From a bacterium (GTDB lineage Bacteria; UBP18; UBA7526), in the NCBI GenBank assembly GCA_030615855.1, contig JAUWYL010000004.1, forward strand, positions 1 through 59,100: a stretch of 59,100 nucleotides of DNA, in the 5' to 3' direction. Numbering within the stretch: the stretch's first letter is position 1; each line of letters opens with the position of its first letter. Below the pieces are notes generated by a model that was given only the letters and a program-made list of their open reading frames with translations, was not told the DNA's origin and made no database searches. The translations under genes and the position numbers were made by a program. Below, piece after piece: positions 41,167-49,053 of the stretch.

Positions 41167-42102
41167 TTATTCCCCCAATGCCTTTATCGTTTTCTCCAGG
41201 CTTGCCTTATCTTCGACATTGAGAACCCTTACTTCTCTGTTTATTCTCTTCAAAAGGCCGCTTAGAACTTTCCCCGGACCAACTTCAATAAAGGTATCAA
41301 AGCCATCTCCAATTATTCTCTTCATAGAATTTTCCCAACGGACAATCCCACATACCTGATCGATGAGAGCTTTCTTTATACTTCCCGCATCTCTAACATA
41401 ATCAGCGCTTACATTGGCCACTAAAGGAATTTTAGGGTCAACAAAATCAGTCCTCTCAATCTCCTGGGTTAACTTCTCTTTTGCAGACTCCATCAAGGGA
41501 GAGTGCCAGGCACCAGAGACCTTCAGAGGAATGGCCCTCTTCGCTCCCGCCTCTTCTGCCATTTTAACCGCTTCATCGATTCCTCTCTTCTCACCCGAGA
41601 TAACCACCTGGCCAGGGGAATTCAGATTGGCGATGACTATTATCCCAACAGAAGAGGCTTTCTCACATATCTTTTCCACTCTGCTAATATCCAATCCGAT
41701 GATGGCTGCCATTCCACCGGGATGTTCTGTTGCTGCCTGGTGCATAAACTCCCCTCTCTTCCTCACCAATCTTAATCCATTTTCAAAGTCTATTGCTCCA
41801 CTGGCTACTAAGGCAGAGTATTCACCGAGACTGTGTCCAGCAGTAACCTTTGGGGCTATCCCTTTCTCCTTCAATACTTTATAACATGCTACATTTACCG
41901 TAAATATTGCTGGCTGAGCATTTATAGTCTCCTTTAACTCCTCCCCTGGGCCTTCAAAGATTAGTCTTGTTAGATCTATTCCCAAGACCTCATCTGCTCT
42001 CTGGAATACTTCCTTTGTTTTAGGGAAGTTGTCATATAGTTCCTTCCCCATCCCCACTTCCTGTGAACCCTGACCCGGAAATAGAAACGCCAGCTTAGCC
42101 AT
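41167..42102 (-). CDS. fabD: malonyl-CoA:ACP transacylase
   Basis: The 311-aa protein has the oxyanion motif LFPGQGSQEVGMG, the nucleophile elbow GHSLGEYSALVASGA, and catalytic His in SGAWHSPLM. It loads malonyl onto ACP. AGGGGGG precedes the ATG. It is separated from fabH by a 283-nt AT-rich tract. Confidence 0.97.
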   Translation of the reverse strand: MAKLAFLFPGQGSQEVGMGKELYDNFPKTKEVFQRADEVLGIDLTRLIFEGPGEELKETINAQPAIFTVNVACYKVLKEKGIAPKVTAGHSLGEYSALVASGAIDFENGLRLVRKRGEFMHQAATEHPGGMAAIIGLDISRVEKICEKASSVGIIVIANLNSPGQVVISGEKRGIDEAVKMAEEAGAKRAIPLKVSGAWHSPLMESAKEKLTQEIERTDFVDPKIPLVANVSADYVRDAGSIKKALIDQVCGIVRWENSMKRIIGDGFDTFIEVGPGKVLSGLLKRINREVRVLNVEDKASLEKTIKALGE

Positions 42103-42188
42103 GAAACCCCCCTAATTGTCCAAAGTCCTCGACTATAGATTATATTATTGAAAGATTACGGTAACGAAGCCCGTATCAGATGGCAATA

Positions 42189-42330
42189 TTAAAAATCAAA
42201 ATGCAAAAATTAAAATGACAATGTAAAATGAGGCAGTAAAATCAAAAATGAAAATGGAAAATTACAATGCAAAATGTAAAATTTTGAATCTTAATCTGTA
42301 ATTTTGATATTTAATCTTTAATATTTAATT
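42189..42330. repeat. AT-rich degenerate heptamer tract between fabH and fabD
   Basis: AAAATCA/AAATGCA/AAAATTA/GTAAAAT units recur with mainly 7-nt spacing over about 140 nt. No gene, promoter or terminator is evident, although it splits an otherwise tight fab operon. Confidence 0.7.
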
Positions 42331-42385
42331 TCTTTACCGCAACCGAATGGCTTCTTATTTAATACACAATATGTAACGATATTTC

Positions 42386-43366
42386 CTACCACCTCATAAC
42401 GCAGGAAGCCCAGGTAAAACCGCCACCGAAGGCCACTAAAATAATCAGGTCTCCCTTCTTTATTCTTCCCTTCTTCACCGCCTCATCCAGGGCAAGGGGA
42501 ATGGAAGCCGCAGAGGTATTACCATATCTATCGAGATTAATGTAGACCTTCTCTGAAGGAAGACCCAGCCTCTTGGCCACGGCATTGATGATCCTCGCGT
42601 TTGCCTGATGGGTGATGAGAAGGGAGAGCTCCTCTGCTTTTACTCCTGCCCTCTTCATTCCTTCCAAAGCAGCCTCTTGCATGGACTGTACCGCAATCTT
42701 GAAGACCTTATTCCCCTCCATCTTCATGTAATGGAGTCTTTTGTCTATGGAATCATGGGTGGCTAAAATGCGTGAACCCCCAGCCGGTATCCGGAGGAGG
42801 TCCCAGTTTCCTCCATCTGCCCTTAAGTAACTGGAGAGGATCCCCTGGCCCTCTTCAGCCGGTTTCAATACCGCGGCCCCTGCCCCATCACCGAAGAGAA
42901 TGCAGGTAGTACGATCCTCCCAGTCCGTGATCTTGGATAGGACCTCAGAGGCAATGACCAGGACGGTATCATACTCTCCAGAAGCGATGAAACCTCGGGC
43001 AATAGAGAGGCCATAGATGAAACCAGAGCAGGCAGCCTCCAGATCAAAGGCCGCTGCCTTCTTTGCTCCCAATCTATCCTGGATGAGGCAAGCAGTAGCG
43101 GGGAAGACGAAATCTGGAGTAACGGTAGCGACGATAATTAAGTCCAGTTCCTCTGAGTTTACCTTAGCATCTTCCAGGGCTCTTCTGGCTGCTTCAAGAG
43201 CAAGATCCGAGGCCGCTGTTTTATCATCTGCGATATGGCGTTCCCTTATCCCCGTTCTCGCTATAATCCATTCGTTAGAGGTATCGACCATCTTCTCCAG
43301 GTCTTCATTGGTCAGAATCCTCGGTGGAGCATAAGAGCCAACACCGACAATTTTAGCCGACCTCAT
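42386..43366 (-). CDS. fabH: beta-ketoacyl-ACP synthase III
   Basis: The 326-aa protein has the catalytic Cys in DLEAACSGFIYGL, His in ITHQANARIINAVAKRLG and Asn in YGNTSAASIPLALDEA. It starts fatty acid synthesis from acyl-CoA and malonyl-ACP. Overlaps plsX by 4 nt. Confidence 0.97.
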   Translation of the reverse strand: MRSAKIVGVGSYAPPRILTNEDLEKMVDTSNEWIIARTGIRERHIADDKTAASDLALEAARRALEDAKVNSEELDLIIVATVTPDFVFPATACLIQDRLGAKKAAAFDLEAACSGFIYGLSIARGFIASGEYDTVLVIASEVLSKITDWEDRTTCILFGDGAGAAVLKPAEEGQGILSSYLRADGGNWDLLRIPAGGSRILATHDSIDKRLHYMKMEGNKVFKIAVQSMQEAALEGMKRAGVKAEELSLLITHQANARIINAVAKRLGLPSEKVYINLDRYGNTSAASIPLALDEAVKKGRIKKGDLIILVAFGGGFTWASCVMRW

Positions 43367-44361
43367 ATCTTCTCTCCTTTAATGTCCTCTATAATGTGGG
43401 CATTCACTTTATGGTTAATGAATTCACCCGCTACCCTGAGAGCATTCTTTATTGCCAAGCTAGGGGCCCCGCCATGGGTTATAATGCATACCCCATTGAT
43501 CCCCAAGAGTGGCGCCCCTCCATACTCCGAGTAATCAAACCTCTTCTTCAATGCCCGGTAGGCCCCCATTGATAGTAGGGCACCAAGTTTGCGCAAAAAA
43601 TTCTTGGTGATTTCTTTCTTAAGCATTCCCTGTATGGTCTCTGCCAGGCTTTCCCCAGTTTTCAAAACAATATTGCCGATAAAGCCATCGCAGACGATGA
43701 CATCCACAGAGCCATTAAAGATATCCCTTCCCTCAACATTTCCAATAAAGTTTAGAGAAGTTTTTGCTAACAGGTCGTAGGTGGCCTTTGTTAACTCATT
43801 TCCCTTAATCCTCTCTTTTCCTACATTTAAAAGACCTACCTTTGGTTTTTCTATTCCTAAGATCTCTTTAGCATAGGTATTCCCCATGATGGCGAACTGG
43901 AGAAGATGCTGGGGTTTACAGTCCACATTCGCTCCCACATCGGTCAGTATTGAGACCCCGTATATGTGAGGTGTTAAGATGGCAATGGCTGGCCTCTCAA
44001 TCCCCTCCAATGTTCCCAAGACGACCTTAGTAGCCACCATGGCCGCCCCGGTATTCCCAGCAGAGACGATGGCCTGTGCCTTCCTCTCTTTCACTAACCT
44101 GGCAGCTACCATAATGGAGGAGTCCTTTTTCTCACGTAGAGCACTGGTGGGCAGCTCACCCATCTCCACTACCTGAGAGGCATGAATAATAGAAAGGGAG
44201 AGTCCTTTAGCAGGATATTTGGCTAACTCCTTCTTTACTTTCTCTTCATCCCCGACCAAGATTACTTCTAAATCCTTGTATTCTCTTAGAGCCTGGATGG
44301 CTCCCTCAACTATTATTCCCGGAGCCCTATCCCCTCCCATGGCATCCAGGGCAACCCTCAC
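43363..44361 (-). CDS. plsX: phosphate acyltransferase PlsX
   Basis: The 332-aa protein starts MRVALDAMGGDRAPGIIVEGA and includes VSAGNTGAAMVA, LTDVGANVDCKPQHLLQFA and GVCIITHGGAPSLAIKNAL, as in PlsX. It makes acyl phosphate for phospholipid synthesis. The rpmF-plsX-fabH order is conserved in many bacteria. 4-nt overlaps on both sides imply coupling. Confidence 0.97.
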   Translation of the reverse strand: MRVALDAMGGDRAPGIIVEGAIQALREYKDLEVILVGDEEKVKKELAKYPAKGLSLSIIHASQVVEMGELPTSALREKKDSSIMVAARLVKERKAQAIVSAGNTGAAMVATKVVLGTLEGIERPAIAILTPHIYGVSILTDVGANVDCKPQHLLQFAIMGNTYAKEILGIEKPKVGLLNVGKERIKGNELTKATYDLLAKTSLNFIGNVEGRDIFNGSVDVIVCDGFIGNIVLKTGESLAETIQGMLKKEITKNFLRKLGALLSMGAYRALKKRFDYSEYGGAPLLGINGVCIITHGGAPSLAIKNALRVAGEFINHKVNAHIIEDIKGEKI

Positions 44362-44678
44362 TTCTTCTCCTTCTTCTTGGGAGGGATGATCTCCCTTCCC
44401 TCATAGTAGCCGCACTCTGGACATACCCTATGGGGAAGTTTTGGAGCCCCACACTGAGGACAGCGGGATAGGTTAGGGCTTTTTATCTTCCACTGCGCCC
44501 TCCTCTTATCCCTTCTTGATTTGGAATGCCTCCTCTTGGGCAGCTGTAAAACAATAACCATGCCTTTGAGAAGCGCCATTTCGCTCAAAGGCTTCTCTTT
44601 AAAGGCGAAGATAACTATTCCCACCAGCAGCAACAGTGTGCCCGCTAGAATTACTCTAAAGACTTTTCCCTTCTCCAT
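44358..44678 (-). CDS. rpmF: ribosomal protein L32 with N-terminal membrane extension
   Basis: The C-terminal part is a typical L32: LPKRRHSKSRRDKRRAQWK and a zinc ribbon CPQCG...CPECG. Ahead of it stand about 40 residues with a strong hydrophobic helix (FRVILAGTLLLLVGIVIFAF), not part of L32. A consensus promoter and AAGGA lie just upstream of the ATG at 44678, so the extension is likely translated. L32 could also start internally at MALLKG or MVIVLQ, with AAAGG near the latter. The usual yceD neighbour is missing. Confidence 0.85.
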   Translation of the reverse strand: MEKGKVFRVILAGTLLLLVGIVIFAFKEKPLSEMALLKGMVIVLQLPKRRHSKSRRDKRRAQWKIKSPNLSRCPQCGAPKLPHRVCPECGYYEGREIIPPKKKEKK

Positions 44679-44704
44679 ATTCGTTCCTTTTAAATCGCCT
44701 TGTC

Positions 44705-44732
44705 ATTCTACCAAAACGAAAGAATTTGTCAA
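44705..44732 (-). promoter_or_regulatory. sigma-70 promoter of the rpmF-plsX-fab operon
   Basis: TTGACA (44732-44727), a 16-nt spacer and TAGAAT (44710-44705) on the minus strand, about 27 nt before the ATG at 44678. No clear FapR-type operator is seen beside it. Confidence 0.8.
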
Positions 44733-44865
44733 GTTTTGTTACGAGATTTTTGAAAAAAGGATGCAAACGGATTGTGGCGGATGCAGACGGAAATTCTTCT
44801 TTGACGATTTGTCCGTTTGAATCCGCTTAAATCTGTCTGAATCCATGACTTTTTTAGAGCTCTCG

Positions 44866-45858
44866 TTATTGGGCCTGGAGAGAAGTAATGGCTACCAGAT
44901 TGATGATATCCTCGACGCTACAGCCTCGGGAGAGATCATTCACCGGTTTTGCCAGTCCCTGCAAGATAGGGCCGATGGCCTGAGCACCGGTCAATCTCTG
45001 GACCAACTTATAACCAATATTTGCAGAGTTTAAATCGGGAAAGATTAAAACATTTGCCTTTCCCGCGATAGGACTCTTGGGAGCCTTTTGAGTTGCCACC
45101 TCTGGGATCAAAGCAGCATCTGCCTGTAGCTCCCCATCGACCAAAAGCCCTGGCGCTTTCTCTTTGACTATTTCTGTTGCTTTTCTCACCTTATCTATTA
45201 ATTTATGGCTAGCACTTCCCTTTGTGGAAAAAGAGAGCATAGCCACTCTCGGTTCGCACCCCATTAAATCCTTTGCCGTCTTGGCTGAAGCGATAGCAAT
45301 ATCTGCTAATTCCTCTTCATTCGGATTGGGAAGGATGGCACAATCAGCGAAGATTAATGTCCCATTCTCTCCAAATTTCTCATCCTTTAAAATCATAAGA
45401 AAGGAACTCGATGCCTTCTTCACTCCGGGGGCGGTCTTTATGATCTGTAGGGCAGGCCCTATGGTCTCTGCCGTAGTATGGATTGCTCCGGATATTGAAC
45501 CATCTGCCTCGCCCTTCTTAACCATCATTGTCCCATAGAAAAGAGGCTCCTTCATAACAGAAAGAGCCTCATCCTTGCTTATTCCCTTCTCTTTTCTAAG
45601 TTCGCAATAAGTGTTTGCGTAATCCTCTAATCTCTCTGATTTCTCTGGCTCAATAATCCTTGCTTTTCCAATATCTACTTTTAGAGATTGGGCTATATCT
45701 TTTATCTTTGATCCCTCTCCCAGAAGGATTGTCTCTGCTATGCCCTCCTTTAGAATCTCTGCCGTTGCTTTAATGGTTCTCTCTTCCTCACCTTCAGGAA
45801 GGACAATCCTCTTAGGACTCTTTCTTGCCTTCTCCCTAATCTCTTCCAATAAATCCAT
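44866..45858 (-). CDS. pta: phosphate acetyltransferase
   Basis: The 330-aa protein fits the short Pta/EutD type: RIVLPEGEEERTIKATAEILKEGIA, DGSISGAIHTTAETIGPALQII, FADCAILPNPNEEELADIA, and VFPDLNSANIGYKLVQRLTGA-like end. It interconverts acetyl-CoA and acetyl phosphate, suggesting acetate fermentation and substrate-level ATP. No ackA is in the window. Confidence 0.95.
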   Translation of the reverse strand: MDLLEEIREKARKSPKRIVLPEGEEERTIKATAEILKEGIAETILLGEGSKIKDIAQSLKVDIGKARIIEPEKSERLEDYANTYCELRKEKGISKDEALSVMKEPLFYGTMMVKKGEADGSISGAIHTTAETIGPALQIIKTAPGVKKASSSFLMILKDEKFGENGTLIFADCAILPNPNEEELADIAIASAKTAKDLMGCEPRVAMLSFSTKGSASHKLIDKVRKATEIVKEKAPGLLVDGELQADAALIPEVATQKAPKSPIAGKANVLIFPDLNSANIGYKLVQRLTGAQAIGPILQGLAKPVNDLSRGCSVEDIINLVAITSLQAQ

Positions 45859-45959
45859 TATCTACCCCAATCCGAAACAAGCACAAATAACCAAACACCA
45901 AGGAACAAATCCATTAAATTTCTAATTACTAATTTCCAATTTCTAACAAAATGTTCAAT

Positions 45960-46030
45960 TCTTCAATGTCAAATGTCTAACTTGGCTTATTGGAAATTGG
46001 AAATTGGATATTGGGTATTGGAAATTCTCT
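45960..46030. repeat. GGAAATT-type heptamer tract between coaD and pta
   Basis: TTGGAAA/TTGGATA/TTGGGTA/TTGGAAA units in tandem, the same family as 21822-21990. The 223-nt gap holds no gene. Confidence 0.75.
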
Positions 46031-46081
46031 ATTTAGTTATTGTATCTTGACATTTATTCGTCATTTTCCAGCTATTGCTCA

Positions 46082-46564
46082 TTACTTAGTTAATTTCTCC
46101 TTCAACCTCTCCTCTATCACCTTGGGAACCAACTCACATAATGAGCCACCGAAACTCACCACTTCCTTAATCATGCTTGAGGAGAGATAGGAATATTTGG
46201 CAGAGGGCATCATGAATACCGTCTCGATCTCCTTATTCAACTTCCTATTCATCAATGCCATCTGAAACTCATACTCGAAGTCGGAGATGGCCCTCAAGCC
46301 TCGGATAATGACCTTTGCTCCAATCTTCTTGGCATAATTGACCAATAGTTCATCAAAGCTATCGATCTTTACATTCTTAAGATCTTTAGTAGCCTCTTTT
46401 AACATATCAATCCTCTCCTCCACGCTGAAGAGGGGCTTCTCCTCTGGATTCTTCACTACCGCCACTACTAGTTCATCCACAATTCTTAAGGCACGCTTTA
46501 TCAGATCAATATGACCATTGGTTACTGGATCGAAACTTCCCGGATAAACAGCAATCTTCTTCAT
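46082..46564 (-). CDS. coaD: phosphopantetheine adenylyltransferase
   Basis: About 160 aa with KIAVYPGSFDPVTNGHIDLIKRAL (nucleotidyl-transferase HIGH-like motif TNGHID), RGLRAISDFEYEFQMALMNR and SSSMIKEVVSFGG. It makes dephospho-CoA, and its prosthetic arm supplies AcpP. ATG at 46564, after GGAGG, is chosen over the track's GTG. Follows rsmD, a common pairing. Confidence 0.97.
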   Translation of the reverse strand: MKKIAVYPGSFDPVTNGHIDLIKRALRIVDELVVAVVKNPEEKPLFSVEERIDMLKEATKDLKNVKIDSFDELLVNYAKKIGAKVIIRGLRAISDFEYEFQMALMNRKLNKEIETVFMMPSAKYSYLSSSMIKEVVSFGGSLCELVPKVIEERLKEKLTK

Positions 46565-46584
46565 AAGGCCTCCCACTCTCCTTC

Positions 46585-46675
46585 ATTGAACTTTGAACAT
46601 TTTACATTGAACATTAAAATCCATTTTGCATTTTACATTTTTCACTAATCTACTCTCCTACTTTCCTACTCTCCT
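46585..46675. repeat. CATTGAA heptamers and CTACTCTC octamers between rsmD and coaD
   Basis: CATTGAA/CATTTTA-type 7-mers are followed by four 8-bp CTACTCTC/CTACTTTC units ending at the rsmD stop. No gene is seen. Confidence 0.8.
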
Positions 46676-47226
46676 ACTATCTTTTTATAAAAAGTAAGAA
46701 CCGTATCTCCGTATCTCTCTTGCCTAATCTGAATTAGTGAGCCAATTTCCTTATCTAAATTAAGGGATTTATGATGTTCGGCAATGACTAAAGTAGTAAT
46801 TTTCAATATATCACTTTTTGCCAGTGCTTGCAAGGTATTTTTTACTAATCTACTTTCGTAAGGTGGATCCAGAAATATGATATCAAATCTCTTCTTTTCC
46901 TTGCTCAGATTACCGATTGCTTTCAGGACATTATTTCGAGGGATCTTAAGACCCTCTTCAGGATGCAAGAAGCCTAAATTGGTACGGATTAATCTTATCG
47001 CAGAAGGATGATTATCAATAAAGATGACCTCTTTCGCCCCCCGGCTTAAGGCCTCAATCCCGATCTGCCCGCTTCCCGCATATAAGTCAAGAAAGCTCGC
47101 GCCAACTACCCTATTGCCCAAGATATTAAATAGTGCCTCCTTCACCCGCATAGGGGTAGGCCTCATCTTAACGCTCTTCAGAGTCTTCAGCCTTCTTCCC
47201 CTAAACTCTCCCCCAATTATTCTCAT
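46666..47226 (-). CDS. rsmD: 16S rRNA (guanine966-N2)-methyltransferase RsmD
   Basis: The 186-aa protein begins MRIIGGEFRGRRLKTLKSVKMRPTPMRVKEALFNIL, with SAM motif FLDLYAGSGQIGIEALSRGA and catalytic FLDPPYES. It methylates 16S rRNA. AGAGGAG precedes the ATG. Its position before coaD is conserved widely. Confidence 0.96.
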   Translation of the reverse strand: MRIIGGEFRGRRLKTLKSVKMRPTPMRVKEALFNILGNRVVGASFLDLYAGSGQIGIEALSRGAKEVIFIDNHPSAIRLIRTNLGFLHPEEGLKIPRNNVLKAIGNLSKEKKRFDIIFLDPPYESRLVKNTLQALAKSDILKITTLVIAEHHKSLNLDKEIGSLIQIRQERYGDTVLTFYKKIVGE

Positions 47227-47241
47227 CTTCTCCTCTTATAT

Positions 47242-47348
47242 TTTACATTGAGCATTGAACATTTAACAATGAACATTTTGCATTGAACATTGAACATTTT
47301 GCATTTTGCCTGTCTGCCGACAAGGCAGGCACTTTGCATTTTTCATTG
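47242..47348. repeat. CATTGAA heptamer tract with an embedded CCTGCC palindrome
   Basis: CATTGAA/CATTTTG units run for about 100 nt. They are interrupted at 47308-47330 by GCCTGTCTGCCGACAAGGCA(GGC), the palindrome family also seen in the FMN riboswitch. No gene is seen. Confidence 0.8.
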
Positions 47349-47382
47349 ATCTATTTTCCCCTTTCCTACTCATAACCCCTGA

Positions 47383-48846
47383 TTAAAGAGACTGAAGAAT
47401 AGTAGCCAAGTTACAATCGGCACAACCTACCTCTTCATTTCCACAGTAGTTGTTAAATATCTGATAGAGAGCCTGCTGGTGCCGGGCGCTATTTATCTTC
47501 TTTCTGCCGAAGAGATGGTGGGTGACAAACTTAGTAATGCGATCATTTCCTGAAGAGGGTTGGGAGGTATAGATGCGGTGCAATATTCCTTCCAGCCCTC
47601 GATCCTTCTTCTTTCGGGCATAGGCAAGCATGGCTGGGATGAGGGCGTTAATGAGAATGATAACTGCCCGCTCCCTTCCGATAAGTCTCACTGGTCTCTT
47701 CTTCCTCCTGCCTCCCCAGCTATAACGGTAGTTCCAGTAATTATCCTCTTCTGGATTAAAGACCCTTAATAGATATTGAAGTAACGCTTCCTGATTGACA
47801 ATAACTTTCTTAAAGAAACTAAAGATATTTCTATTGGAGTACCTGGCTAAGAAATGGCTCATTCCTGCTATCCTCCGGCTGGGAAGGTTGGCCGGCCTCG
47901 TCTGTAGGGGCCTCCATCCCCGGGACTCTATTACGCGAGTCTGGAATTTTTTAGGTATCTTTTCCCAAAGTTCTTTTACCACCTGAAGATACCTTATACT
48001 CTCCCGGTCATATCCTCTTTGAGGCTTTTCGGGAAGTAATCCGGAGACTCCAAAGAGGAATGCCTGAAGGCTTTTCACCTTCTCTTTAGCGGTTACTTTC
48101 TGCATTATACCTCGAATATCCTTAATAGTCGCTTTTTGGGCTAACTCCAGAAACTCTCCCTTTAATCCCCTATATCCTAGGCCAATCATAATCTCTTCAT
48201 AGAGGGACTCTTCCCAGCCAACGCTATCTGCCCTTTTTCTAAAGTATTCTGCTTTCTTCAAAATACGGGCATCCCCCGCTAAGTCGAGAAATTGGGTTAT
48301 GCTCTCTGGATCTACCTCTTTGATCTCTAGATAACAGGGGCCAAAATCAGCGCTACTGGCTAAGGGATACTTCTCTGGACTTATACTTTCTTTAAGTGTC
48401 TCTAAGTCATTAGAGAGATAAGAAGAAAGGATTAGCTGAGGTATTTTTCTACCTTTTATATCTCGAATAGATTTTTTATTTCTATCATCCCAGAGGGCGA
48501 TATGGAGGATTATCTTGTCATAGCGGGGGTCTTTGTGGTGACCGTGACCTTTCCAGTCCGAGGTATAGACGTGGGCCTCGATCTCACCTTTCAATCGTTT
48601 CCCTTCTATCTCTATCTCTGCCTGGCAAAAGTCGGCTCCTTCCCCAGTATTCCACCATCCAGGTGAGATAATCTTTATTCTTTTACCACCTAAGGTCTTG
48701 AGCCTATTCTTCTTGATTAACTGGTCCAGCCAGATGCACCTCACCAGCCTCTCTCTAACTCTCTCCGGTGCCTTTTCTCTTACCAGTAGTACTTCATCCC
48801 ACAAGTGGTAATAACGATCAGAAAAACAATGCCCCTCTTCTCCCAT
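47383..48846 (-). CDS. DUF2851 family protein
   Basis: The 487-aa protein shows DUF2851 marks: YYHLWDEVLLVREKAPERVRE-like start, ISPGWWNTGEGADFCQAEIEIEGK, GEIEAHVYTSDWKGHGHHKDPRYDKIILHIALWDD, and a Cys-bearing C-terminus (NNYCGNEEVGCADCNL). The middle region suggests a nuclease-like core (acidic residues, HxxDPRYD), but no activity is established. It lies between recG and rsmD. Confidence 0.85.
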   Translation of the reverse strand: MGEEGHCFSDRYYHLWDEVLLVREKAPERVRERLVRCIWLDQLIKKNRLKTLGGKRIKIISPGWWNTGEGADFCQAEIEIEGKRLKGEIEAHVYTSDWKGHGHHKDPRYDKIILHIALWDDRNKKSIRDIKGRKIPQLILSSYLSNDLETLKESISPEKYPLASSADFGPCYLEIKEVDPESITQFLDLAGDARILKKAEYFRKRADSVGWEESLYEEIMIGLGYRGLKGEFLELAQKATIKDIRGIMQKVTAKEKVKSLQAFLFGVSGLLPEKPQRGYDRESIRYLQVVKELWEKIPKKFQTRVIESRGWRPLQTRPANLPSRRIAGMSHFLARYSNRNIFSFFKKVIVNQEALLQYLLRVFNPEEDNYWNYRYSWGGRRKKRPVRLIGRERAVIILINALIPAMLAYARKKKDRGLEGILHRIYTSQPSSGNDRITKFVTHHLFGRKKINSARHQQALYQIFNNYCGNEEVGCADCNLATILQSL

Positions 48847-48894
48847 CTCACTATTCTTCCTAATAGTTTCTTATTCCCCGTAAAGTCGCTACGC

Positions 48895-49053
48895 TTCCAC
48901 GGGGCCCTGTACCATATGGTTCAGGACGGGGTAGACCGCGTCCTTTCTTTATTCGCGACCATTCGCGGTGTTTTTTCATTCGCGTTTATTCGCGTTTTCG
49001 CGATGATTCGCGTTCTCGTATTTTCGCTCCGTGCCATTCGCGTTGATTCGTGT
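48895..49053. repeat. intergenic repeats between recG and DUF2851
   Basis: At least eight ATTCGCG/TTCGCGTT units (48955-49050) and a CCGTAAAG..CTTCCACGG-like inverted stretch near 48878-48902. No gene is seen. Confidence 0.7.

Noticed and set aside
42103-42385. A new promoter or terminator splitting the fab operon
   Set aside because: The AT-rich heptamer tract contains many weak -10-like words but no paired -35/-10 or hairpin I could defend.
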